Positions 1 through 6,087 of a stretch of 10,442 bases of DNA are shown here, one piece after another (position 1 is the first letter of the stretch; each line of letters starts with the position of its first letter). The position numbers were made by a program, and so were the translations under genes. Below the pieces are notes generated by a model, which saw nothing but the letters and a program-made list of their open reading frames with translations, was not told the DNA's origin and did not search any database. The stretch is from NCBI GenBank assembly GCA_934446485.1, contig CAKSEM010000036.1, positions 1-10,442 of the forward strand, read 5' to 3'. This stretch comes from an uncultured Eubacteriales bacterium. GTDB lineage: Bacteria > Bacillota > Clostridia > Oscillospirales > CAG-272.

Positions 1-137
1 AACAAAAGATACAGGTGAAGAGAAGTAAGCGGTAAAAACGAGTAAAGCGAAGACATGAAGGAAAGAGAAGAATAACCGCAATTCAAAAAGCTGTCGCAGA
101 CAAACCGCCGCCCGTGTGAAAAAACAAAAAACAGCAA
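1..137. other. Purine-rich left flank, no supportable gene
   Basis: All three plus-strand frames meet a stop within the first 35 bases (TGA at 16, TAA at 26, TAA at 33). A gene entering from the left could therefore end here, with tails reading NKRYR, TKDTGEEK or QKIQVKRSKR depending on frame. I cannot choose between them. A tiny MKEREE reading frame starts at 55 but has no credible ribosome binding site. The A-rich stretch 118-141 is best explained as the template of the U-tract of the minus-strand terminator beside it. Confidence 0.4.
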
Positions 138-171
138 AAAACGCGACCCGTGTTCATGCGGGTCGCGTTTT
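138..171 (-). terminator. Rho-independent terminator (probably bidirectional)
   Basis: A perfect 13-bp stem, AAAACGCGACCCG at 138-150 paired with its complement at 159-171, encloses an 8-base loop. Read on the minus strand it is followed by a long T-rich run (complement of 118-141), a textbook intrinsic terminator placed 22 bases after the stop codon of the microprotein gene at 194. On the plus strand the stem is followed by TTTTATTCAGTTTT, a weaker U-tract, so it may also stop transcription arriving from the left. Confidence 0.93.
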
Positions 172-193
172 ATTCAGTTTTGCATGCCGATCG

Positions 194-352
194 TCACATT
201 CGGCTGCGCTTCAGTATCACAAAGATGACAAATACGGATATCAGTATAAGAGCAACGAAAATCGCCGCGTCAATATCTCCCGTGTCCGGAGATATGCTTC
301 GCGTATCGAGATGCGGAATAGATGCGACACGTACGAAAAAAGACGTATACAT
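194..352 (-). CDS. 52-residue membrane microprotein with SPxTG-like sorting signal
   Basis: This small gene starts at ATG 352-350 and stops at TGA 196-194. An AGGAGG ribosome binding site (complement of 363-368) lies 10 bases upstream of the ATG, and a perfect consensus promoter and a strong terminator bracket it. The product begins MYTSFFVRVASIPHLDTRSI, without the shape of a signal peptide. It continues with SPDTGD (residues 21-26), a hydrophobic segment at about 29-47 and the tail KRSRM. That order, a [L/S/N]PxTG motif followed by a membrane span and a basic tail, is the signature of a sortase cell-wall sorting signal; SPxTG forms are known for class B sortase of Clostridioides difficile. 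Here the signal makes up over half the protein and nothing is left to display apart from about 20 residues. It could instead be a simple single-span membrane peptide in which SPDTG is coincidental. That it is a gene I consider likely; sortase processing is inference. Confidence 0.8.
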   Translation of the reverse strand: MYTSFFVRVASIPHLDTRSISPDTGDIDAAIFVALILISVFVIFVILKRSRM

Positions 353-388
353 GGCAACCGAACCTCCTAATATAGCTTCAGCTACCTT

Positions 389-417
389 ATTATACCACGC
401 AGTTCACACAATGTCAA
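389..417 (-). promoter_or_regulatory. Perfect consensus sigma-A promoter for the microprotein
   Basis: On the minus strand TTGACA (complement of 412-417) and TATAAT (complement of 389-394) are separated by exactly 17 bases. The spacer ends TGG, giving an extended -10 (TGnTATAAT). Upstream, 421-460 is strongly A/T rich with an AAAAATTTTT-type run and may act as an UP element. Transcription should start near 382, giving a leader of about 30 bases before the ATG at 352. No clear terminator separates this promoter from the end of the larger gene at 492, so some read-through from that gene is possible. Confidence 0.92.
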
Positions 418-491
418 CACCGATTAAACAAAAATTTTTATATTATGTTACATTATTTTAATTGCAGAATTCCCAGCCGTCCCTTGCGGTT

Positions 492-3452
492 CTATTTGTG
501 ATTTACCGTGCGATTTTCGCGATCTCTCCTGCGCAAGCCGCTCACCAATTTTAGTGACATAAATCCGATAAACACCACCGCGCACACCGCAACCGCAATC
601 CGCATCACGCGGCTGCGCTCTTCCGGTGCCGTCTTGCTTTGCGTCCCGATATTGTACAGTTCTTCATCGGACATCGTAGAGCTCAGCGCCGAAATCTCGG
701 ACAACTCCAGCACCACAGGCGTATCGGAGTACAGTATGATTCCGAAATATTCCACCGAATACAGCTTGGTAAACTCCGATATATCGCATACGGCACTGTA
801 TGTACCGTCACTGTTGTATGTAACGCCGCGCAGAGTGTACTCGGCGCGGTTATTCCCGTTCCCGAATATGAATACGGCATACGGAAGCTCATTTTGCTTG
901 CAACTGAAGGTAAACCGTATGTACGGGGACGCCGAAAGTGACAGCGGCTGATCAGGTGTGCAAAGAACTATTCCGGCAGGCGCGCCGTCCGCCGAAGACG
1001 TTCGGCAACGCAGCACACGCCGCTCGCTCTCTGCCTGAAGATCCATCGGAGCCGTGCGGAGTTCATCTATACCGTACCCCGCACTCCATCCGAGAGTGCT
1101 GTACGCACTTCTAAAGTCCCACAGCATCCGCGCCCCGGTAGTGCTGACATCTGTTGGTGATACGGTAACGGCATCAAGCATGAAGGTCGCGCCGTCAGTC
1201 ATCGTCTGCCTGAGCAAACGGTACTCCTCGTGCCCCACCTCGTCGTCTATGTCCCCGACCGATAGGAATATAACCTTCGTCTGTGCCGTATCACACGCAC
1301 GGCACAGATCACGGTAGCTGTTTGCAACCCCCGTCGGTGCCGCCGGAGACCATATGAACACAGAGTATGACGGAGCAGCCGTTCCGTTTGCCTTTGCAGC
1401 AGCTATAGTGCTGCTGCTCTCCGGTGTCGGAGTCGGCGACTCAAGCGTATACATGGTTCCCCACGTGATCTGACCTATGACCGAAAGGCGCTCCGCGAGC
1501 AGTGCCGTAAACACGGACGGAGATATATCTGCACCGTCTGAGCAGTCGTACGGCACAGTCACAAGCACTCCTGACGATTTTTCATTAGCCGCACTGTAGG
1601 TCATCCGCAAAAGCATTGCCGCACGGCGCACATACGAATAGGCATCCGTACGATCTATCCCCGTAAGATTGCGGGAATTCAGCCCGGACGAGACTATGAC
1701 CGAAGCAATGTTCGGATACCTCTCGCACAGGAACGAGACGACCGACATGTACGTTGCAACCGCCTCGGCGGAATCAGTTCGGAAAACAACCTCACGGGCA
1801 CCGTCGGTATCGTACGTAAGCAATTCTCCCGTCGAGCGTGAGTAAACGGGTGATGTGTTCACGAGACGGGCATACACCGAAATTCCCGCAGCACGGTAAA
1901 AATTTATATTTGCATCGAGCTGCGAAAGGTACTCTGAATTTATCCCGATCACATAGTCGCCCCGCGACAAATTCGTATCGGAGGTCGCTGATGCGGAGCA
2001 GAGACGGCTTATGTCGATGTCGGCAATTATGTACGACGCGCGTGATTCATAGACTGCAACGGGATCGGCACCGTACAGACCGAAGCATGATCCGTCCGCA
2101 ACCTTACCGGCGGGGGATGAAGCAAACCGCGGCTCACTGAGGCGCACGAGGTTCCCGTCGCGGTCACGCAGCGCTATAAAGAACTGATTCTCGGCTTCCG
2201 CGCGCGGATAATCGGCAAGAGAAACATCGATCGAGAATCGCGAAGAAACGCTTGCCTCCGCAATCAGCACAGACTCCCCGTCCCAACACGGTGTGAGCAT
2301 ATACAGTCCGAGCCGCGATCCCATATTGTCCTTTATCGCGCTGTCGCTGAGGCGGCCCTCCACGTGCAGCCGACCGTCGGAGACGGACATGGTCGAGATC
2401 GTATTTTTGAGCTCCGTTACCTGTTCGTCGGTCGTGACATACCCGATTGAATCTATTATAAGATCGTCGTCTCCGACCGAACGGAACGTAAGCGTCGCAC
2501 TCCGCACGCCCTCCGTCTCGACGATCCGAAACAGACAACTCCCGCTCTCCCCCGATATACCGACGGGAGATACGGTCGATGCGTTGCCGCCTGTGTCTCC
2601 GGCAATGACCGTTCCGCTGCCCGACGACGCACTGACCGAGCAGTACGCAATTCTTCCCGACGAAGCATTTCCTGACGTATTGCCAGCCATGGAGCCTATC
2701 GAAATTACCGTATCGTCGGTGTCAAAGCCTGCAGAATAGGAGCTGCTCTCAGGCGGCGGAAGCACGGCAAAGCCGTCATCCTTCTGCTCTATCGAGCCGG
2801 CAAGAACCGAAAACCATCTGAGCCCGGCAAGACGCTGCGACGCAAAGCTGTAGCTGCTGCCGGTGTACGGCGTAGACAACGAAACACAGTCGACCGACAT
2901 TACCGTTTCATCATACGAAAAGCTGACTGTGCTCCGCGACGGCGAAGCGCCCGTCGGCATCGATGATGTATCTGCCACATACCTGACCGGCGCGTTTACC
3001 GTAACGGGGGCGGACGACCTGTACGTCGTGCCGCCGCACTCGAATGAGAAGCTGACCGTCGCCTGGCGCTTGGTCTGCCCCTCCTTCATCTCCGCCGATA
3101 TGTAAAGTGATACGCCTACAGATCCGCGCGACATATCCGTGTCATCCGGCAAATCTATCGCAGCGTAGCAGCCGCTCTCACCGGGATTCTCGATCTTTGC
3201 GAAAACATCGGCCCCGCTCGAGTCACTCACAAGCCGCACATCGTCTCCGGAGGTGACGGACAGCGTGTCTCCGTCGCCGAGAAGATATGATTCGCCGTCC
3301 GACAGCTTGAAGCTTTCAAGTCCGTCGCCCGTTATCTCGCTCATCGAATAGAGCATCACCTCGCTCTCGGCGCTGTGTGCACACACCGACAGCAAAGCAC
3401 ACAGCACCAGAGCGGCAAACACCGCCATGATACGGAAATCGATCTTTCTCAC
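492..3452 (-). CDS. Exported membrane-anchored protein with divergent TIM-barrel-like domain
   Basis: I do not recognise a named family with certainty. The 986-residue product starts with a signal peptide (MRKIDFRI, hydrophobic 9-25, cleavage probably near AHSAES) and ends with a membrane span at about 949-970 and an RRRDR cytoplasmic tail, so the body faces outside. Between them lie beta-rich, Ser/Thr-rich segments (about 30-160 and 170-340, with a Gly/Ser/Asn-rich loop at 253-293), an Ig-like strand pattern at 345-445, and an alternating strand/helix region at about 470-765. That last region (YVIGINSEYL, GISVYARLVN, ERYPNIASVIVSSGLN, SVFIWSP, TKVIFLSVGDID) reads like a glycoside-hydrolase-type TIM barrel. 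A beta-sandwich at 778-920 resembles a carbohydrate-binding module. The strand where clan A hydrolases carry Asn-Glu reads VIVSSGLN, so catalysis is doubtful. The start is GTG with a GAAAGGA site upstream; Met9 lacks a site. It lies 133 bases downstream of the fucosidase on the same strand with no terminator between, so co-transcription is likely. A DUF5722-like relationship is possible but unproven. Confidence 0.85.
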   Translation of the reverse strand: MRKIDFRIMAVFAALVLCALLSVCAHSAESEVMLYSMSEITGDGLESFKLSDGESYLLGDGDTLSVTSGDDVRLVSDSSGADVFAKIENPGESGCYAAIDLPDDTDMSRGSVGVSLYISAEMKEGQTKRQATVSFSFECGGTTYRSSAPVTVNAPVRYVADTSSMPTGASPSRSTVSFSYDETVMSVDCVSLSTPYTGSSYSFASQRLAGLRWFSVLAGSIEQKDDGFAVLPPPESSSYSAGFDTDDTVISIGSMAGNTSGNASSGRIAYCSVSASSGSGTVIAGDTGGNASTVSPVGISGESGSCLFRIVETEGVRSATLTFRSVGDDDLIIDSIGYVTTDEQVTELKNTISTMSVSDGRLHVEGRLSDSAIKDNMGSRLGLYMLTPCWDGESVLIAEASVSSRFSIDVSLADYPRAEAENQFFIALRDRDGNLVRLSEPRFASSPAGKVADGSCFGLYGADPVAVYESRASYIIADIDISRLCSASATSDTNLSRGDYVIGINSEYLSQLDANINFYRAAGISVYARLVNTSPVYSRSTGELLTYDTDGAREVVFRTDSAEAVATYMSVVSFLCERYPNIASVIVSSGLNSRNLTGIDRTDAYSYVRRAAMLLRMTYSAANEKSSGVLVTVPYDCSDGADISPSVFTALLAERLSVIGQITWGTMYTLESPTPTPESSSTIAAAKANGTAAPSYSVFIWSPAAPTGVANSYRDLCRACDTAQTKVIFLSVGDIDDEVGHEEYRLLRQTMTDGATFMLDAVTVSPTDVSTTGARMLWDFRSAYSTLGWSAGYGIDELRTAPMDLQAESERRVLRCRTSSADGAPAGIVLCTPDQPLSLSASPYIRFTFSCKQNELPYAVFIFGNGNNRAEYTLRGVTYNSDGTYSAVCDISEFTKLYSVEYFGIILYSDTPVVLELSEISALSSTMSDEELYNIGTQSKTAPEERSRVMRIAVAVCAVVFIGFMSLKLVSGLRRRDRENRTVNHK

Positions 3453-3463
3453 AACAATGCGAA

Positions 3464-3470
3464 TCCTTTC
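3464..3470 (-). promoter_or_regulatory. Ribosome binding site deciding the GTG start at 3452
   Basis: The minus strand reads GAAAGGA, 11 bases before the GTG at 3452-3450. The spacing is slightly long, but no other site is near. The in-frame ATG eight codons later has no purine-rich stretch before it and would shorten the signal peptide's basic N-terminus (MRKIDFR). Confidence 0.6.
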
Positions 3471-3585
3471 ACAAAATTATCGTCTTCAATCGGGCAGCAC
3501 CTCGCACGGCAGATACGTCAGCATATGGGATCCGCAGATCAAAGCACGCCCATTCCGTCGAATATCGGCACACAATGCAGAGGGC

Positions 3586-5862
3586 TCAGACCGATACGTG
3601 CAGCGTCTCGCCGGGCACGGTGGTGAATGTCGCTTCTATGCCGTTATATCTCACCACGGCATCTCCGCCGCGCGGGTTTTCAAGCGTAAACGATGTAACG
3701 CGGTGATCCTCCCACGTAACGGATACCGTAAAGCCGCCGCGTGCGCGAAGCCCCGTAACGCGCCCCGACGCAAAGTCCGGATCCTCCTCTGGAAGCGCGG
3801 GCAAGAGCACAATGCGCCCGGTGTGGCTCGCAATGAGCATCTCGGCAATGCCCGAAACACCTCCGAAGTTCCCGTCGATCTGGAACGGCGGGTGGTTGTC
3901 AAACATATTCGGCAGAGTGCACCTGCCGGCAAGATCGTACAGGTGTCTGAGGCACTCATCACCCTCTCCGAGGCGCGCATAGAAGTTTATGATCCACGCG
4001 CGGCTCCAGCCGGTGTGACCGCCGCCGGATTCAAGTCTGCGGCGCAGAACGACACGCGCCCCTTCAAGAAGCTCCGGCGTATCCTCGGATATTTGCTCTG
4101 CCGGGAAGAGTGCAAACAGGTGTGATATGTGTCGGTGGTTCGGCTCGACCTCTTCGTAATCTTCGTTCCACTCCATGATCTGCCCGAATCTTCCGAGCGA
4201 GAGCGGCTTCAGACGCGCAGCGGCAGCACGCACAGCCTCACCGAGTTCGGGCTTCATGCCGGTAAGACGGCACGCCTCGGAAACGATATGGAACGTCTCG
4301 CGAACGATCTCACCGTCCATCGTAGGACCCGCGCAAATTGAAGCGGGGCGGTGAGTCTTCGGGTCGTAGAACCAGTTTTCGGGTGAGTTTGACGGGCACG
4401 TAACGAGGTATCCGTTGTTCGGATCCTCCACAAGGAAGTCAAGGAAGAAGCGTGCCGCGCCCTCAAGCACATCGAAATATTCACTCAGCACTCCGACATC
4501 TCCCGAGAAGCGGTACCGCTCCCATATGTGCAGGCAGCACCATGCTCCGGCACACATGAACGAACCCCAGTCCACGCCCTCTCCGGGAGAGGTAAAGCCC
4601 CACGGATTCGTCGATGTATGTGCGCACCAACCGCCGCATCCGTATTGGATACGGGCAGTGCGCGAACCGTGACGGGAGAGGAAGCGTATGTATCTGAGAA
4701 AAGGTTCGGTCAGCTCGGACAGACCGCAGACCTCCGCAGGCCAATAGTTCATCTGAGTGTTTATGTTAATGTGATAGTCGGCATTCCAAGGGGAGATATA
4801 GTCCTCGGACCAGACGCCCTGCAAATTAGCAGGCAGGCGGCAGTTGTAGGACGAGGAAACGAGCAGATATCTGCCGAAGGCAAAGTACAGCACGAGAAGT
4901 CCCGCATCGCGCTCTCCCGCGCGCACGCGTTCGATCCTCTCATCCGTCGGAAGCGACTCAAGTGAGTCGTCGCAGGCAAGATCGAGCGTTACACGGTTCA
5001 TGAATGACGCAAGAATCGACGCGCTCTCTTCGATGATCTCGAGAAAGGTGTGCGTCAGTGCAGAGTCAATGTTCCGACGGCACTCCTCGACGAGCGGCTC
5101 GGTATCGCGGGACGGACTCCCCGTCTCGTCGGGCTCCGGCGGAAAGTACGACGTGTGCGTGTCGAGCGTGATGCGCAGCGCGGTCGTACCGCGAACTAAA
5201 AGGCAGTTTTCCTCTGCCAATACTTCTCCGCCGCCCTCGCAAGTGACTCGCACGACGGTAGCGTATGCAAGCCCCTTTCTGAACGAGCCGCGGACGGTGA
5301 TCTCATCATCAGCATATTCAACCGTCACGTCGCGGCGCTCAAAGCGCAGCTTTGCATCGAACGGAGCATCCGCCTCGATCAGCTCCGATGTGACGGCGCG
5401 TCTGAGGCTTGATACCGCGCGGCGGCGGTAGCTGACACCGCCCGACGTGTATACCGTCTCGGCAACGCCGGTAGTGAGCGAGAGAGTGCGCAGATACCCC
5501 GCGATCTCCTCACCGTGTGACAGACGGCAGTACAGCTCTCCCGCAGTCTCAAATGAGCCGTATCGGTGCTCGTCGGTATCACCGAAGTGGCTGCCTGGGC
5601 CGCGGCAGATGAGATATTTTGCTGCCATCTCCTCGCCCTCTGCCATGTTTCCCGAAAAGAACAGCCGTCGCATTTCGGGCAAGCGCGGCGCGCACTCCGG
5701 ATTGTCTGCGTCGGGATTGTATCTGCCGCTCCATACGGATTCCTCATTTATCTGCAGGCGCATCTCGGGCGCCGTCCCGTAAATCATTGCTCCGAGTCTG
5801 CCGCATCCGATCGGCAGCGCCTCGTTCCACGAGGATGCCGGCTTTGAGTATCTAAGCTTCAT
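3586..5862 (-). CDS. GH95-family alpha-L-fucosidase, cytoplasmic
   Basis: The 758-residue product matches glycoside hydrolase family 95 along its length. These enzymes remove alpha-1,2-linked L-fucose (some act on L-galactose) by inversion. The N-terminal beta domain opens with WNEALPIGCGRLGAMIYG (12-29) and LQINEESVWSG (36-46). The (alpha/alpha)6 barrel carries NLQGVWSED (346-354), ADYHININTQMNYWPAE (361-377), IMEWNEDYEE (562-571), NHRHISHLFALFP (575-587), GHTGWSRAW (615-623) and QIDGNFGG (661-668). By motif, N366, N368 and D663 correspond to the residues that activate water in Bifidobacterium bifidum AfcA (N421, N423, D766). E564 probably corresponds to the acid E566, with less certainty. 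There is no signal peptide or membrane span, so it should act inside the cell on imported oligosaccharides. The ATG at 5862 fits the family N-terminus; its ribosome binding site is poor (GGATAGAG-like). A nine-codon frame upstream ends in an ATGA overlap with this start. It is the first gene of the minus-strand unit. Alternative substrate: L-galactosides. Confidence 0.94.
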   Translation of the reverse strand: MKLRYSKPASSWNEALPIGCGRLGAMIYGTAPEMRLQINEESVWSGRYNPDADNPECAPRLPEMRRLFFSGNMAEGEEMAAKYLICRGPGSHFGDTDEHRYGSFETAGELYCRLSHGEEIAGYLRTLSLTTGVAETVYTSGGVSYRRRAVSSLRRAVTSELIEADAPFDAKLRFERRDVTVEYADDEITVRGSFRKGLAYATVVRVTCEGGGEVLAEENCLLVRGTTALRITLDTHTSYFPPEPDETGSPSRDTEPLVEECRRNIDSALTHTFLEIIEESASILASFMNRVTLDLACDDSLESLPTDERIERVRAGERDAGLLVLYFAFGRYLLVSSSYNCRLPANLQGVWSEDYISPWNADYHININTQMNYWPAEVCGLSELTEPFLRYIRFLSRHGSRTARIQYGCGGWCAHTSTNPWGFTSPGEGVDWGSFMCAGAWCCLHIWERYRFSGDVGVLSEYFDVLEGAARFFLDFLVEDPNNGYLVTCPSNSPENWFYDPKTHRPASICAGPTMDGEIVRETFHIVSEACRLTGMKPELGEAVRAAAARLKPLSLGRFGQIMEWNEDYEEVEPNHRHISHLFALFPAEQISEDTPELLEGARVVLRRRLESGGGHTGWSRAWIINFYARLGEGDECLRHLYDLAGRCTLPNMFDNHPPFQIDGNFGGVSGIAEMLIASHTGRIVLLPALPEEDPDFASGRVTGLRARGGFTVSVTWEDHRVTSFTLENPRGGDAVVRYNGIEATFTTVPGETLHVSV

Positions 5863-5895
5863 TTTGTCTCTATCCGATCCTTGATCATTTTACTT

Positions 5896-5922
5896 GGGAT
5901 TGCAGAGATCTCTGCTCATCCC
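5896..5922 (-). promoter_or_regulatory. Palindromic operator-like site in the fucosidase leader
   Basis: GCAGAGATCTCTGC at 5902-5915 is a perfect 14-bp palindrome. It is extended by GGGAT (5896-5900) and ATCCC (5918-5922) as outer arms, offset by one and two unpaired bases. It lies immediately downstream of the -10 box, at roughly the transcription start to +27 of the fucosidase transcript, where a bound repressor would block initiation or early elongation. As RNA it could also fold into a small hairpin, but no U-run follows, so a terminator is unlikely. The binding protein is unknown and not encoded in this window. Confidence 0.5.
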
Positions 5923-5928
5923 GTCTAC

Positions 5929-5957
5929 ATTATACATTATCGCGGCGCTGTAGTCAA
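5929..5957 (-). promoter_or_regulatory. Sigma-A promoter of the fucosidase unit
   Basis: On the minus strand TTGACT (complement of 5952-5957) and TATAAT (complement of 5929-5934) are 17 bases apart. This is five of six consensus bases at -35 and a perfect -10. Expected start is near 5922, leaving a leader of about 60 bases that contains the palindrome at 5902-5915. It diverges from the promoter of the core operon; the two -35 boxes are 39 bases apart. Confidence 0.85.
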
Positions 5958-5996
5958 CCTGAAGCACCTCAAAATGGTGTCGGCTTCCTTTTCAAG

Positions 5997-6025
5997 TTGA
6001 CAACTCTCACAGTATTTGATATAAT
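5997..6025 (+). promoter_or_regulatory. Perfect consensus sigma-A promoter of the core operon
   Basis: TTGACA (5997-6002) and TATAAT (6020-6025) are 17 bases apart, and the spacer ends TGA, an extended -10. Transcription should begin near 6032, with a leader of about 56 bases before the TTG start at 6088. Such strength suits an operon that includes a ribosomal protein gene. It is the only clear promoter on the plus strand in the window. Confidence 0.92.
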
Positions 6026-6031
6026 GTGAGA
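6005..6031 (+). promoter_or_regulatory. Inverted repeat flanking the -10 of the core promoter
   Basis: TCTCAC (6005-6010) and GTGAGA (6026-6031) are exact complements separated by 15 bases, so the half-site centres are 21 bp apart, two helical turns. One arm is in the spacer and the other lies between the -10 box and the start site. A dimeric regulator bound to both would cover the promoter. Six-base arms can also arise by chance. Confidence 0.35.
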
Positions 6032-6076
6032 TACGGATAGCTGTGTCCATACGGCACCGCTTAATATGAAGAAATC

Positions 6077-6080
6077 GGAG
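6077..6080 (+). promoter_or_regulatory. Ribosome binding site deciding the TTG start at 6088
   Basis: GGAG, preceded by TC, ends seven bases before the TTG at 6088. The earlier ATG at 6066 is in a different frame that stops at 6131 and has no ribosome binding site. Met40 of the long frame lies inside the first membrane helix, so TTG is the best start. Confidence 0.7.
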
Positions 6081-6087
6081 CCTTATA

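Noticed and set aside
116..461. Overlapping plus-strand frames of 84 and 103 codons at the left end
   Set aside because: They read antisense through the terminator, the microprotein gene and its promoter, have no ribosome binding site, and their composition is not protein-like.
420..491. Terminator after the exported-protein gene
   Set aside because: The only pairing visible near 478-490 is a three-base stem; the A/T-rich block fits better as upstream promoter sequence for the microprotein.
1396..1417. Perfect 8-bp inverted repeat (GCAGCAGC and GCTGCTGC)
   Set aside because: It lies inside the exported-protein gene and simply reflects a serine run followed by an alanine run in the Ser/Ala-rich linker; no U-run or regulatory context.
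3427..4125. 232-codon open frame on the plus strand
   Set aside because: It runs antisense across the end of the fucosidase gene, the intergenic gap and the start of the exported-protein gene. It has no recognisable domain; the GH95 motifs on the other strand explain the sequence.
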